The translations under genes were made by a program, and so were the position numbers. A model generated the notes under the pieces. That model was not told the origin of the DNA. It saw nothing but the letters and a program-made list of their open reading frames with translations, and searched no databases. Source: Oscheius onirici (Eukaryota > Nematoda > Chromadorea > Rhabditida > Rhabditidae). Taken from it: 64,000 nucleotides of DNA. The stretch lies in NCBI GenBank assembly GCA_932521025.1, contig OW051471.1, positions 2,604,001 through 2,668,000 on the forward strand, written 5' to 3'. Position 1 is the first letter of the stretch; each line of letters opens with the position of its first letter. Positions 25,774-39,115 of this stretch are shown one piece after another.

Positions 25774-28700
25774 TCAAAAAAGGAAGTTTTTCAATGGTAA
25801 GACGAGGTCTGATTCGAGGAAATTGAACTGTCGAGGTCTGTTTCCATTGTGACCGACGGGGTCATAAAGGTCGAGTTTGAGAGACGCATCTGAATTCATA
25901 GTTTTTTTTGAAGCATGAAAACGAACGCTCTGATCAGGTCGTCTGTAGTGATCCCCGCCACCGTAGCCTGAGGAAGAGTCACTGGCTCTGGAGGCCGGAT
26001 GAGCATAGTCAAGGACGGGAATCTGGGCTCGGCGAGGCTTCTGCTGAAATTCTTGGATTTTAGCTGAGTACAGAGGACAAAAAAACAGCCCCAAAATCAT
26101 CAATTTTGTTGTAAAAATAATGTTACAATCTTTTCAACGTAAATGCCTCTTGCGGGTCAAAGACAGCTTTTTCGTGGGGCCAAGCGAATTCATCTTTACC
26201 AAGAAAACGGATAACATTACAACTTGATCGCAATTTCCTGAAAAATACGTTGCTCTGAACCAATTGGTGACATGGCTTTTCTCTGATGTACAGGACTAAC
26301 AAAAAAGAACTACATAACAAATTTCTACCAGATTCTCCTTACTACTGCTGGAGTTATTTCGTTTTGTGTCGAAAAATATTGGGCGCATTTGTGGCGAAAA
26401 TTGAATGATTAGCGGAACCTTCGCATCATTTTTGGAAACTTTGAATCATTTTCAAACGATAAAATCGTAAGTGTATGAAGAAAAATAACATTCTCCAGAA
26501 CAAGTTCTATTTTTTTTGCTTCAACAAACTATCATATAGTAGAAAGAAAACGGCAGATGTTAAACGGAAGCTCTTTTTTGCTGGAACTCACCTTGACAGA
26601 AGCGTAAGAAACAGTTGATATCCTCCTCTCATCAATTTGAGGAAGAATTTCCGGCTGGGGAGCCGGTTTCTGTTCCATGATCCAAAAATCGCTGGTGTTG
26701 TTCTGCTGAATCAGCGATTTCTGTTGCGGTTTTCGCTTCTTCCTCCTCCACATCATACAGCAGAAAAAGACGTTGATTGTGAGGAAGAGGGCCGAACAGA
26801 CTGAAGACTTTTTCATACAACAAAATCTGACTTGTTCTGAAAGACTTGCTGGTAAAGTTCTCACAGAAATTTTCCAGTCTCTATAATTTTCCATGTTTTA
26901 TTATGTACTCGCTACTAGTAGTCAGACATCAGACCATTCTTATCAAAAAGTTGAAAACAAAAACTTTGAAAGTAAACATTGCGGACTGATGATTAGTAGC
27001 TGCTTTTCAAGAGCAAAACGTAATTTCCGTTTCCTCGTTTTCAACGTTTTTCTTGTGTTTCAGTAAATTTATAGTTCACAATTTGTCGCGGCTACGTTCG
27101 CTAGTCGGTAAAGAAAATAAACAAAACATAGAAAGTACTCGTGCTTTGTACAGACCAGAAGTTATGCTCATAAAGAGAGGCGCTGCTGATTATCATCCTT
27201 TTTTGTTTTCACGTTTCAATGCATTTTCAGTTCCAAACAGAAATTGAAGGGAGGTTCTGTAATACCCTTGCTTTCCGAACAAGAGTAGGCTTCCCTTCAA
27301 AGTTTGAAAGTAAGATTTTTTGCTTCACCCTGACTATAAAGCGGTACATGTTTTAGTAGACCAATTTTCGCCAATATGCTTTCTTCTAAAAACTACTCTT
27401 TCTTATTGCGAACTTCTTTCTCTTATGGCCAGAAATTGAAATTGAGCAAGATTTCTTTGAAGCAAATATGAAATTGTGAGCGAAATCGGCGATGTGGCAA
27501 CTATAAATTTTGTTTTGCACAGGATTTTTTTCAACTTCAGCATAACTATTGTTTGTTTCGGTGAATGTCATAGTTTTTCAAGGGTTTGTTTCCAACAGTA
27601 CCCATACCTGTCAAGATAACACACAGCCCATAAAGCATGTCCATATCGGCTGGTCGGGCACATTGTGGCTCAGCTGTTGGAGCTTGAACTGGTCCGTTTT
27701 TTGCTGAAAATTCTCATTTTCCACTCAAAAAGGTCCCTTTACCCGTGACTACACTAGATTTCACGACTCGCGGTTGTACTTTTTCCACTACAGTAATCGT
27801 CAGAGAGACTACAGTACCCCCTTCTTCCTCAACTTCCATGGGTACGGTAGTTCTGTCTAAAATTGCCGCTACAGAGCTATCCGGCTTAGAACAGTCTGTT
27901 TCCTAAATTTTGATATGTTTAGGATAAAAAGGGGAAAAACCTCGCAAAATCCATCACAGGCAGTGATTTTGCAGCTCAAGGTTACGGTACTGGAGTTGGG
28001 GAAGCGGAACATGGAAGGAAGAAGGGCTGACACGGCGGAAGCCTGTTTTTTGAAGTCGGATACCAGAGTTGGGAGAAGGGAGCAGCCACGGCGATCGGTT
28101 AGCTGGAAATTTGATTTTTTTTAGAATGTATAAAATCTAAAGGAAGTATTATTTGGAAGCTTTTGACTCACGTTGCAAACGAAAATTGGCGCAAAATATA
28201 TCTTCACTGTAACCATGATTTCTTGAAACATTTAGAAAGGAACAACGTCGAAGGAAGAACAGTTTACAGAGTTGGAAGAATTTATTGCTGCAGTCAATGT
28301 TCCTCAGTTACTAGTCTTTCGTGAAACGTTTTCGACAAAACAAGACATCGAAAATTTTCCTCTTGCCTGGAAGTTGTTCGCTTTCAAATGATTTTTTTTT
28401 GAAATCATGCTCGTTTTGATGACAACAGTTTTCATTGACAACAAGGTTTACATTAGTAAAGTGAAAGATTTTGTCCTTGCTCATTGTCATATATAAATCA
28501 AATGATTAGTGCAGAAAAGCTTTCCCAACTATCTCTCTCCTTCGAAACATTTTTGATTGAACAAGGCACCAAAATTTCCTTCTCAGAGAAGCTTGTTTCA
28601 ATGGGTATTTTCCCGAAATTTACTGATACTCATTTTTAGAAAGTACCAGTTTTTTTATACAATTCCAAAACGGCAATCAAAGCCACTCGAAGACAATTGG

Positions 28701-30862
28701 TTTTATGCTACATCAAACTATCAGCTGCGAAAAAGTTTCGTCTGGTAATCATTTCTCTTCGAAATATTTTGAAGAAATTCCTTCTGAAGATGATTTTCTC
28801 TATCGATCAATTTTTTCCTGAAAACTACTCGAAATATGGGGGGCCTATCGCAACAACTAGCTGTTAGTCTTTTCGCTATTTTTTTTCCAATTACAATTTC
28901 GAAAAGATTGGAAAACTGGACCAATCATATTTCAGAGGGAGAATAGAGGGAACAGCACATTAATCTGGTTCGTTACTGTAGCCAAGCTAGAATGATAAAG
29001 CAGAAATAAGTTTTTTTTCACATACCTGAACCGAGCTATTGCCTCCACCATTAGCCGAACAGGCTCCTACAGTAAAATTTTGCTTCAGAGTTCCAGAAAC
29101 TCTCAGTCTGTACTCTCCAGCATACCGGAGTTGGTTCGTAGTCAGATTTCCGTCAAAAATCTCCAAAAAGTAGTCTCCAGTTGATTTTCTTCGAATCATT
29201 TTTAGGATGTTTTCCCAAAAAGACTCACTTTTGCTGAAGTCGAGGCCTACAGGTTATATTGACACTTTTGTCATTTTCTACGATGAGAACTGGATGTGAG
29301 CGAACGTCGACAGTTAGACGGTAGGCATCTTCTGAGGCATCGAAGACCATGCCGCATTTTCCGTCCAGAAGGGAAAGTTTTAGGGCTGCGACGTTGGCTC
29401 CATCTCCATGGACCTGACAGTCATCAGAGTCTGTTTCTCTGAAAATTTTGAGCTAATCAAGGCTATTGGTTATGCAGACAGTGAAACATACTTTAGACGG
29501 TTTTTTTCTCGTTTTCACCATTCAATGCGAACTATAGACGTCCGATATTTTTTGTACCCGTCCCAATAGATATGAATAAAGACTGTTTTAAAGACAGAGA
29601 ATGCTACAGTATCCCGGACAGACTTTACTTTCTTTTTGACCACTGTTTTTTTCTTCTTCCAACAAGAAGTGTTGAAGTACCAGTGCTGCTAATGATTCGC
29701 TATTCTTACAAGGGAGATGTTCGAACAGAACCCCACCAATCAAAAATCGGCTTTCGCCACAGGAATCAGCATTTTTTCTGATTCTGGGAGTTATCTCCGA
29801 TTTTCCTAAACGATCGGTTTACGTCCGCTCCAAACTGCCTTTGCAACATCATTGGTTCCTAAGCTTCGATAAAGCAAGAAGCGAATGGCCGAGTGGCGAG
29901 CCTGAGAGTCTGACAGTGGGAGGTTCTTGGTTCGAATCTTTTCCCTTTTTCAATTTTGTCTTCTTGAAGTCAGCAGTTTTTCACCCCTTGAAGCGGTCGT
30001 AAACCGATTGTTTAGAAAAATCGAAGATAACTCCCAGAATCAGAAAAAATTCTGATTCCTGTGGCGAAAGCCGATTTTTGATTGGTGGGGTTCTGTTCAA
30101 ACACCTCCCTTGTTAGGTTTTTGAAGTTTTCGAAATTTTTGAAGATAGTCAAGGAAGCAAAAAAAATTCATCCTACTCATTTATTTTTTACATTTTAGTG
30201 AACATCTTCCGCACTGTTAGTAGAGTTCTGAGCTTGGACAACTGAAACAGAAAAGAGTTCCATTTGCTGAATATAACGTCTCCGAACTCAATATGCTAGT
30301 CTATCTAGTCTTCAGATGAAAAAGAGCACGAAACAAATCTTGAAGTAGTTTTGAGATGCATTTTCAAAAGTATGAACTGTCTTGGTTTACAGCTCAATAA
30401 CTGGGGAGGATGTCCGTGTCTGTTTTTCTGAGAAAGTGTCAGAGTCAAAGTGTGTTTCTCAAAATTTATTTTTCGAACTCTGGAATTCAACCATCGAATA
30501 TGTAGACAAGTCTTGTTCTTATACAAAGTGTGAAACACAATTTCACTTTTATGCGCTGTTCACTCTGCTCTTACACAAACTGAATAACAATTTTGAAAAA
30601 TGAACCGTTAGAAGACTTATAAACTTCTAGTACAGCCACATCTTTCTCATAATATAACAGTAACCCACCTCGGAACAATGATCCCCTGGAATGGCTGGTC
30701 TGTCCTGACAAAAATGGAGACGAATTCCTGTCCACATGTCCACCTCACTGAAAAGTAGGTTACTGTTGGAATCTTTCACAAGTTTTTACCATCCGGATTG
30801 AACTCTGCTGAAGAAAGGAGGACAAGAATAGAGAAAGTCAAAAATTGTAATATTCGATTCAT
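25774..30862 (-). CDS. ZP-domain transmembrane protein (cuticlin-like superfamily)
   Basis: Nine minus-strand exons: 30790-30862, 30669-30747, 29229-29438, 29026-29188, 27941-28102, 27743-27902, 27608-27703, 26592-26836 and 25774-26043. They join in phase to about 485 residues. The layout is a signal peptide (ILQFLTFSILVLLSSAE); the ZP-N half (CGQEFVSIFVRTDQPFQG, then KCGMVFDASEDAYRLTVDVR and NITCRPRL); the ZP-C half (LTDRRGCSLLPTLVSDF, MFRFPNSSTVTLSCKITAC); a Cys-containing hydrophobic segment near residues 325-343; and a basic cytosolic tail. ZP proteins polymerise in apical extracellular matrix or cuticle in nematodes. I cannot tell which member this is. A six-codon upstream ORF overlaps the start (see its own entry). 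The gene converges on the protease gene, with about 250 bp between stops. Confidence 0.9.
29708..30114. repeat. Foldback element with an internal tRNA-like sequence
   Basis: Arms of about 110 bp (from ACAAGGGAGATGTTCGAACA, inverted at the right end as ACACCTCCCTTGT) enclose a tRNA-like stretch at 29885-29946 (ATGGCCGAGTGGCGAGCC ... TTGGTTCGAATC). It lies in intron 2 of the ZP gene. Confidence 0.8.
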
Positions 30863-30879
30863 CTCGGCGATGGCATCAT
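30859..30879 (-). promoter_or_regulatory. Upstream ORF overlapping the ZP gene start codon
   Basis: Behind the likely trans-splice acceptor (TTTTCAG ending at 30890 on the plus map) the first ATG opens a six-codon ORF (M M P S P R). Its TGA overlaps the ATG used for the signal peptide as ATGA. The overlap is read directly from sequence; a regulatory or reinitiation role is inferred. Confidence 0.5.
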
Positions 30880-32139
30880 TTTGGTCGTTCTGAAAATTAT
30901 CGTATGGTCATTTTTTCAAGAAATATGGGGAGAAGAGAATTGTCATAAGCGTTTCAATTAGAGGATAAAAGCAGTAAACGGCAATAGTTTGTACTCTATG
31001 AACTCAAAGTGTTTCGAAATTTCCAATGTTTTATAGGCACGGTGTTACAAAAGGCTCACCAGTTTATGTGAGACGTGGCGCAGGGAAAAGGGATATTTTG
31101 ACGGTTTTTACTATGTTTCACTAGATACACTTGTCTCACAGAAGTTTCAAAACACACTCAAATTGCTCTTTTTCTTACAAATTCGTTTGTTTTACTGATG
31201 TCTCCAGCAGATGAACTTCCTCGAATCTGGTCTCCCAAAAGTGGTGATCGAATACGGAAATATAAGCATGAAAAGAAACTCGTGGGAGAAGGAAAACTGT
31301 TCCTTTTCAAGTACAAAAGCCTGGCAATGCAAAACTCACTGTACAGTATAATAGAGCAAGAACTTTTTTATACTTTTGATTTGCATATGAGCGATTCTGG
31401 AAGAGTTTCACTGATAATGAGGTATGATACCAACTTTCTGGATTGTTTCACTGGCATGTTGAATAGAGGAGGAAAATTGTACTCTTGATAGTTGCATGTT
31501 GTATGCTGTGAAAAAGCAATTAGTTCACTTTACGCTATAAAACACACAAACAAATATTCAACTCGGAGCTAAAAGACCCCACCTAAAGACCGGGGAACTA
31601 TGCGAATGAGCAGGTTGTGGTCTTCACGCGTCGGAGCCAGTTTCTGACGGAGAGTGTTACACGCGAAGAGGATCGCAACGATGGCACAGGGAACTTTTTT
31701 CCCTGCTTGTAAGAAGATTAGGGCCTGGGAACATGAAAGATGTCAGCCTGACACATCTATGACAAATGAGCTGCGAGAGAGGGCCATTGGGGTCAAAAGG
31801 AAGGAGAAGAAGGAGTGTGACAGTTTGCATTCTGGAGGGATTAGGTGGAACAAGAAGAGGAATTTGTATACACAAAGATGAATTGGCGGAAGAGGAATTT
31901 GGGAACTTTAGAGATTTTGGTTCAGATATAATATTAAGGTTCAAGAAAGTTCAGAGAGTTCATTTTTTTGCTTTTGAAACACTGTAGGATAGGAAACTCC
32001 TATTTACAGAAAGAATAAGCAGAAGAGGGGATATTGGGAACTGCATACGTTTGGTGAGAAATTATTGGGAATGTAGAATTCGTTGTGAAGATGTAAGAAA
32101 AGTGAAACGTGAAATAAGTTTAGTAGTCTCATCTCCACT

Positions 32140-32590
32140 AAAGTTTTTGGAACTGGCGCTACGCGGTGATTTGGTTTCCCGCTGGCTTAGTGCGGCGCGT
32201 TGAAAACTGAAAATCGCGATAACTCGAATCCCGTTCACCCAATCGGTCTGATTTTTTTCCCTATGAAAAAGACCACCACAATTAACCTAGAAAAAAATTT
32301 GGGGTCAATACGTTTAAAAATAAAAATTTGAAAAATATTTCATTTTCCAAAAACATGTCGATGTCCGCCGTTACTCGTGACCCAGGCTGGTTTGGGAAAT
32401 TTACCAAACCGATTGACCCCAAATTTTGGCTAGAGGTTCAGAATCTACCCCATTCATGCGGCGTTAACTTTCAGGCGGATTGGATAACTCTGAATGGGTC
32501 TCCTCAGATGGGATTTTCCGGACTCAGCCGCACTTTCAGCTTTTTGACCCGCATGAAAGCGCGCACGGGTGTCCAGAAGCGCTAAATTTT
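32140..32590. repeat. Dispersed repeat
   Basis: GCGATAACTCGAATCCCGTT, CAATCGGTCTGAT and AAAAGACCACCA match 9500-9570. AAATTTGGGGTCAATA (32291) is inverted as GACCCCAAATTTT (32417), so part folds back. Confidence 0.65.
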
Positions 32591-35036
32591 TTAGGCACTG
32601 TGAGCTCGCCTACTGGTGTTCCGAATTCAGCGTTTTTTGTTAGTAGTGAGCGATAGAAAATATTCTTCGAATATTTAGCAAAAAGGGTCTGAAAAAAAGC
32701 GACCGCCAAAAGAAAGGTGGTTTGGACTCCACCAAAACAGGGTAATACAAAAACGGGGCAATATTATTTTGGCTCAAATGAAAACCACAAACAATGTTTT
32801 ACTGCCAACTTTCATCAATTTTTGGGTTACTGCAGAATTCTATTTGAACAGACTTTGGTTTTCAATTCCCCTAACTGACAAAAAGAGTTCCAATTTTCTT
32901 CTCTTTTGTCACCGATTTTTGTTTCACAGTTGCTTCAGTTGAAAACCTTGTCCCGGAATAATGGTAAAGTCTTTTTTTTTTCGAACTGGCACTATACAAA
33001 GTTTTTTCGGTGTACAATTGACACAGAAACGTTGAAAATCCCAAGAAATTAAAGGGAAAAGGAACAGGGACGTACGTCTCTCTCAGACTCTCTAGTAGGA
33101 AATTCATAGGCGAGGAATGTTTGATGAGATCAGCCTATTAGGAGAGGGAGTGACCGCAATCTGGCGATTGAATGTTGCCAGAAGCTGGAGCCAGTGAATT
33201 AGTTATAAGTGGTCAAAGAGAGAGGGAGGCAGAGGAAATGTGAGGTTTGGAAGAGAGTCAAACCGGGAAAATATTCCGATTTTTTGTTCGTTCTAAAAGT
33301 CTTCTGAAAATGCTGAAGGGCTTCCAAAGCAATGGTGAGGTTTCTCAGGACCTTCAAAACAAAAATAGAAATATGCTGACAGCTTGTTGTACGGGAAATT
33401 GGACCTGGCTGTTTCGTAAAAAAAATTCCCAGTAGCAATTTCCGGGACGAAAAACCAGTTTCTAAAACCGTTTACGTATGAGAAAAATAGAGCGCTGTTT
33501 GATGATTCGGCGAGGAAGTCGACCATCTTGAAAATGCGAAAAAGCACTTTACCATGGCTTTTATAGAATGCAATGGATTGTTTCCCCCTTTTGATAAGAT
33601 CAGTAAGGAAGAATTTAGTCGATCTGGGAAAGAATCGCGCGAAGATATACAATTTTTTGATCAAACTAAAATGTGCTAAACACGCGCATGGATGGGACAA
33701 AGTGAACAAGAAAGACCAACAGCAAATTTCTCTAAAAAAAGACTACTAATTTTCGGAAGTTGGCCTGAAATCAACGGGTGTATTATGAGTTGGATGAATA
33801 GAATACCAGAAGGTACGACTTTCTTATTGTTAGTTTTGAGAGAGGATGAAAAACTACAAAGTTTCATCAAGCAAGCTGAAACAGGAAAGAAGATTTGGTG
33901 AGCCCAGAACGACCGTCTAGCCGTCGAATAAAGATCTAGACATATGTTGAATTGGGTGAAAGGGATGTCCTTCTAGATTATTCAGATGGCATGGGTCTGT
34001 TTGATTTCCTACGATTAACTGCAAATTCACAAAAAAGGTATCATTCTTAAAAAAGATTTCCTACCCGAACTGAGATTTAGTCAAATAGTTATTGCTTCGC
34101 ACTCTGTATGAAAGGAAACATGACACTTTTGTAAGAACGTAAACAAACACCAAATGTTTCACCGTATAGACGAGAGAAAAGTGAAAAGTTGTTTCATGAT
34201 GTTTTTTTATACCCGGAAGCGTTTTTTAGAAAGAGAATTTCTTTGTCCTGAATAAAATGTGTAAGGACAACGTGTTCTGTGAGATAAAGCTTGGACGATT
34301 ATTGTTCAATACCAGTTCAGTAATACAAAAAAAACGGAAATAAGCTAAAATATGTGAAAAAGATGTAGGAATGTGCTACATAAGACGAAAATTTGATAGC
34401 ACAAGAGCCAGAAATCGAAAAAGTCAGTGTTTCGTTGCTATTTAGGAAAAAAGGGGTTAGCTTTCGTAGTTTCGAGTGGACGGTGATAAAAAAAACTAAA
34501 TGTTTCACATTTAACATAAGAGAAAAGCAAGATGATGTTTGTCATTTGCATGATGTCAACATCGCAAGAAAAGTTCCTGAAAACAAACACAAAAGAGAAG
34601 TGGCTAAAAAGATGCGAAACAGGCGTCAAGGACTGTTGCGCCACAGATTGTTAGAAGTAGCCGACGGCTTAGCCGTTAGACAAACAATGTCAGGGCCTAT
34701 TAGACGGTTCTTCGCGTTTCTCGCTCGCCCCGAGCGAGTGAGAGAACAAACTGGCAGGCTGGAACACTTCCGTCTGAGTGAGCAAAGACTTTCTCCTGGA
34801 AATTTGACACAAACGTATTACGAAAATATCAGAAACTAGACCAACCTCGGAACTAGGTAATCATGTTGAAATAAAGAAGTGTGGAAGGGATAAAAAGAGA
34901 AGAATTCAAAACGTCTTTTTCGTAAAGCGATCAGCAAAAAAAAACTTTTTTGTTATAAAAATCAGATGAGACAGGAAATTTGTAAATGTTCCAGTCAGGC
35001 TTGTTGATTCTGGGTTGTTGAGCTGCGCTGCGCTGC

Positions 35037-35376
35037 GGCCAGATTGGACTTTGCGGCGGGCTAAAAAAAATTCATTTCGCATTTTTTTCTGATTTTTTTG
35101 TTTCCAACTACGTCCCCCGATTAGATTTAGTTTTTCCATCAGAAAAATTGGAAGAAAAGCGAAAACTGACGACAAAAATAGAAGAATGCGGTTTTTTGAC
35201 GAAATTCTGTAAAAATAGCAGTTTTCTTCGATTTTCATTGTCAGTTTTCGATTTTCTTCCAAATTTTTCTGATGACCAAACTAAATCTAATCGGGGGACG
35301 TATTTGGAAACAAAAAAATCAGAAAAAAAAATGCAAAAATGAATTTTTTTAGCCCGCCGCAAAGTCCAACCTGGCC
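35037..35376. repeat. Foldback MITE
   Basis: GGCCAGATTGGACTTTGCGG at the left end is inverted at the right (CCGCAAAGTCCAACCTGGCC). The arms of about 140 bp include CGTCCCCCGATTAGATTTAG. Confidence 0.85.
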
Positions 35377-37179
35377 AACGAAAAACAACGGTGCTAACTG
35401 TCAGACTGGTATATTTTAGACGCAATCTTGTTTTCTGGTAGGCTTCTTCTGATATTTATCTAGTCTAGATTATTTCGAAATTAGTGGGTTTATATTTCAA
35501 ACGGTCCATCAACGTCTCTGCCAATCGAATAGCTAGGTCACTAAATTTGTTGAGACCAGAAAAAGTACGGGGCGACCTGAACCTCTGAGCAAGCAGAGAT
35601 TTGAAAAACTTGGGAGATTTATAGATCTCCTGGAACAACAAACTTGTAACTTTAGTGTCTGAACAACTTGTTAGAAAACGAGAAGAAATGTTCTTTTTAT
35701 AGGGTTTCACGCGCAGTATACAAAACATGAACGATATAAGAGACTAAACATAATTGGAAGCTGAAACTCTTGAAAACATCCGAAAGTGTCAAACTGTCAT
35801 TCTGATGCACTCTCTAGAAATTTTGGGGTTGATTGTAATATAGAGAAGAGTATTGCATGTCTATCAAAGTCTCAAAGTATAAAAAGCTAGATAAATGCGT
35901 TGAAACAAAAAAGCTTCTTTTCGCATGAATAGAGAAAAAACATAGGAATCTTAGCAAAAAAAAGTGTTGGCCCTCCTCGGAGCACAAATTGACGACTCTA
36001 TAGGCGCGCGAGAGTGAAGGGCGAACGAGATTACTCGCAATAATCGAGAGCTTTTTGAAGGGGGCAGAGAGCGTCCCGAGGGAGTGAAAGAGACAGTTTT
36101 CGAGGGCATCTTGACACTGATGCCAAGGTCAAAAAGAAGGAGGGAAACGGGAAGCTGAGAATGGGAAATGAACGAAGAGGAGGGAACTGGAACAGCACTT
36201 GGTGGCAACTTTAGCATTTTTTTGGTTTCACACCAATCATACAGGGTAAGTAGAATGCGAGAAGTGTTATAGAATGGGTAAAAGCAAATTACAATGTATA
36301 CTACAGCATGAGAGAGGACAAAATGACGAGAACTTTTAGCCTCTTCCTCCGATTTAGTATATCCGGCACGCGAACGGAATAAAAGGGGAAAGATGAATGA
36401 GCCGTGGAGGTAAAAGAGGGTGAAAGGCTATTCAAATCGAAGAGAAGAACACTTTCGGTTTTTGCAAAGCCAGAAAACTATTCGAGACAACAGTTTTTGT
36501 TTCAGTGAAACGTTATATACTAACTTTCATCAAAACTTTTGATAAGTGTATTTCATTGGGTTTGTCTCAACGAGCGTGAAAACTTCGCAAAACCTTCCAG
36601 CTAAGGGGAATTTCTGCATACTTTTCGTTTGACTTTGAAGAAAGTTTCTTTTCAGTTTCTACTGTGTGCGCGATGGCCTAAACAAAACTAAATTACGATC
36701 TTTTTGTTTTTCAGCCATCCGTCGTATCTTTACCATAGTTTTTCAACAATTTCTGCAATTTTACTTATTTGGCTTCATAGAAAACCATATATTCTAAAGT
36801 TGTTCGCTGCTTTGCTGCGTCCCCACATTTTACAAGAAAGTCAGACTTCACCAAAAAGTCATATAAGCATCCGAAAAACGATATGTAGTTTCTTTTCCAT
36901 GCAAGCGCCAAAACAATCGAAAAAAATAAGTGAAAAGTGAACGGGCTTCATTTGCATAAGAATGGACTGTGTGAGGCGTGCAGTGATTTGGTGAGCAAAC
37001 ACGAGACTCGAGAATGAGAGGGGAATTTGGAGATTGAGGCAATGAGTGCAAAAAAATGAAAACAAACTATTCTATAAGAAAATTTGTTGCATAAAAAATG
37101 ATGGTAACACGGTTGTCTCGCTCTTATCTTTTCAAACGAGCCAAACAATAAAACGTGGAGAATATAGTTTTATCCACTT

Positions 37180-38305
37180 AAAATTTCTCCCAGGTCTCTG
37201 TGTGTGTGCGTGTGTCTGTCTGTCTGTCGGAAGCTTTAATTGGCAATCAAAACGCAGCAAAATTCAATTTGCAAGTGCGTGAACTTTGATTATTTTTGAC
37301 TGGGGATAGTTTCCAGACAGTAGAGAATCAAGTGCGGGTTAGGAATACGGGAAAGCGATCAAGGGGGTTTCGGCTATTACTTTAGCTTCAAACGAGGTGA
37401 TATCACAACTGGAGAACAGGAATAGGGGGGAACAGGAGCACGTGGAAATAGGGACAGGGAGATCAGCAGGGAAGATAGGCAAACGAAAATTACATGAAGT
37501 TAGAAAGACGAAAGGAGGGAAAAATTGGACAGAAGAAAGGGGACATACCGATAGGGACAGCATAATTGGTAGAGAAAGAAAAAAACAGATGACGGGCAGG
37601 GGTACGAGAAAACCGGGAAGAGCAGAGCACATTGTAGAATGCAAGGGTGGACAGAGAGAAAGTGTCGAGAAACTAGAAACAGAGGGACAGAGGGATAGAC
37701 TGTTAACTGCTATCTGTTTGAAAAGGACAAAACTAAGTCACTTAGCCCCGGAGGGGCATAGCACAACTTGTCTATTTTAAATTGCTCCCAGGTCTCTGTG
37801 TGTGTGTGTGAAGCTCTAATTGAGGATAAGGAGGGGAGCTTTGTGCGCAAATTAATGATGCAGTTAATCTCGAGACCATCTCCCAACTGGTTTTCCAACA
37901 TGAGGAAAGGATTGTTCGTAGGACCTGAACGGGTCGCCCGGCTTGTTCCTAGCTTCAGTGAGTCTCAGTTCTACTGTCCCTTCCCTTCTCCCTTGTCACT
38001 CTGTTCCAGTCACACAGTTCCAGTAAGAAACTATCAAACTCATAAGAACACTACGCACGCTTGCTTTTCCTGTCCTCAATTAGAGCTTCACGCACACACA
38101 CAGAGACCTGGGAGCAATTTAAAATAGACAAGTTGTGCTACGCCCCTCCGGGGCTAAGTGAAGTATGGTATACTTTATCCCCCCCCCCCCGCGCTGGCCA
38201 CGGGGGGGGGGGATAACGCAACCTGCCCTCCATTATCACACTAGGGCAGAGCGAAGCCATGAATTTCTACTTTAGCCCTGGAAGGGCGTTGCCAACCTTG
38301 TTGTA
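37180..38305. repeat. R1-related repeat cluster
   Basis: GCTCCCAGGTCTCTGTGTGT units occur at 37190 and 37785 and inverted at 38080-38110. CTTAGCCCCGGAGGGGCATA (37740) is inverted as CGCCCCTCCGGGGCTAAG (38140). The R1 end TTTAGCCCTGGAAGGGCGTT is at 38271. The purine-rich 37400-37700 stretch lies between. Confidence 0.75.
38170..38217. other. Poly-C/poly-G hairpin
   Basis: A run of C, a short GCGCTGGCCAC centre and a run of G, framed by TTATC and GATAA, form a nearly perfect inverted repeat between two R1 segments. Confidence 0.7.
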
Positions 38306-38869
38306 GGTTATTTTTGTTTTAATTCGCAGTGTTATTCAAGTTTTAAAATGCAGCATTACTGCGCTCCTTTCAAATTTACAAAACTTAGTTTCTCATTTTT
38401 TTTGAAAAAGTACAGGCTCGAAAGCTTACTGTAGTCGGATGCTGACAGTTTTCTTTTTGTATCGTTCAGGCTTCACTGCAGTACTTAGACTTGGAATGCC
38501 TTTTCCTTCAGTTATTCTTTAAAATTGTTAGCGAATAACGTTTTCCACAGTCAAAGACTCCATTTTATAGTTTTCACAAGTTTCTTTTTTACAAGATTGA
38601 ATAATGGAAGGTCGTCTTCACCATCGTTGTAAATGGTCTACGACAAGGAAAGGACATTTGTTCCGTCCGTAAACGAGAGAAAACTACTTCAAAAACGTTT
38701 ATGCTTCAGCATTACTACCTACTGTTAGGCAAGAATCTATTTTATTGAAGTTCTTAAAATCTTTTTTCTGAGACCAAAAACAGTCAAAAAATCAAAAAAA
38801 GAGCAGGCATTGCCTTAGAAAGTATCAATATTGGACTAAAATCATCCCAGAAAGGAGCAGCTGTCGCCA

Positions 38870-39115
38870 GGAATGTGCGCCCGGTCCATGCCCGGTCCGG
38901 GCGCACATCCCTGGCTGTCGCTAACAAGACTCCCAAAGACCTCCCATGGTGATAATAGTCGTCGCCGGCCTGGTGTCTCAAATAGGCTTACACCTCCCCC
39001 GTGGTTCCTCTCTAACGAAGCAGCAAGGCAATATAATGAGGTGACACCCAGCGAGACAGAAACGGGAAGACCAATTGGCGGGAGAGCCAATTGGTCCGCC
39101 TGCCAAGGGGGACGG
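38870..39115. other. GC-rich island with a strong palindrome, function unknown
   Basis: It is clearly GC-richer than its AT-rich surroundings. It contains GTGCGCCCGG / CCGGGCGCAC around a short loop (38877-38908) and CCAATTGGCGGGAGAGCCAATTGG (two blocks, 39070-39094). No splice-framed ORF is present. It could be a structured non-coding RNA or a repeat; I do not recognise it. Confidence 0.35.

Noticed and set aside
29885..29946. Functional tRNA (Leu/Ser type)
   Set aside because: The T arm does not pair and the sequence lies in the loop of a foldback element.
32328..32585. 85-codon plus-strand frame
   Set aside because: Lies within a dispersed repeat with inverted segments (32291 / 32417).
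33293..33709. 138-codon minus-strand open frame
   Set aside because: AT-rich, Phe-rich low-complexity translation with no splice structure or family motif.
34393..34839. Longest open frame (148 codons) of the central desert, plus strand
   Set aside because: It begins at a non-ATG codon, lacks splice partners and has no recognisable motif; it includes palindromic GC stretches.
37397..37780. 127-codon charged plus-strand frame
   Set aside because: Explained by a purine-rich tract ending inside an R1-related repeat; the composition is an artefact of the repeat.
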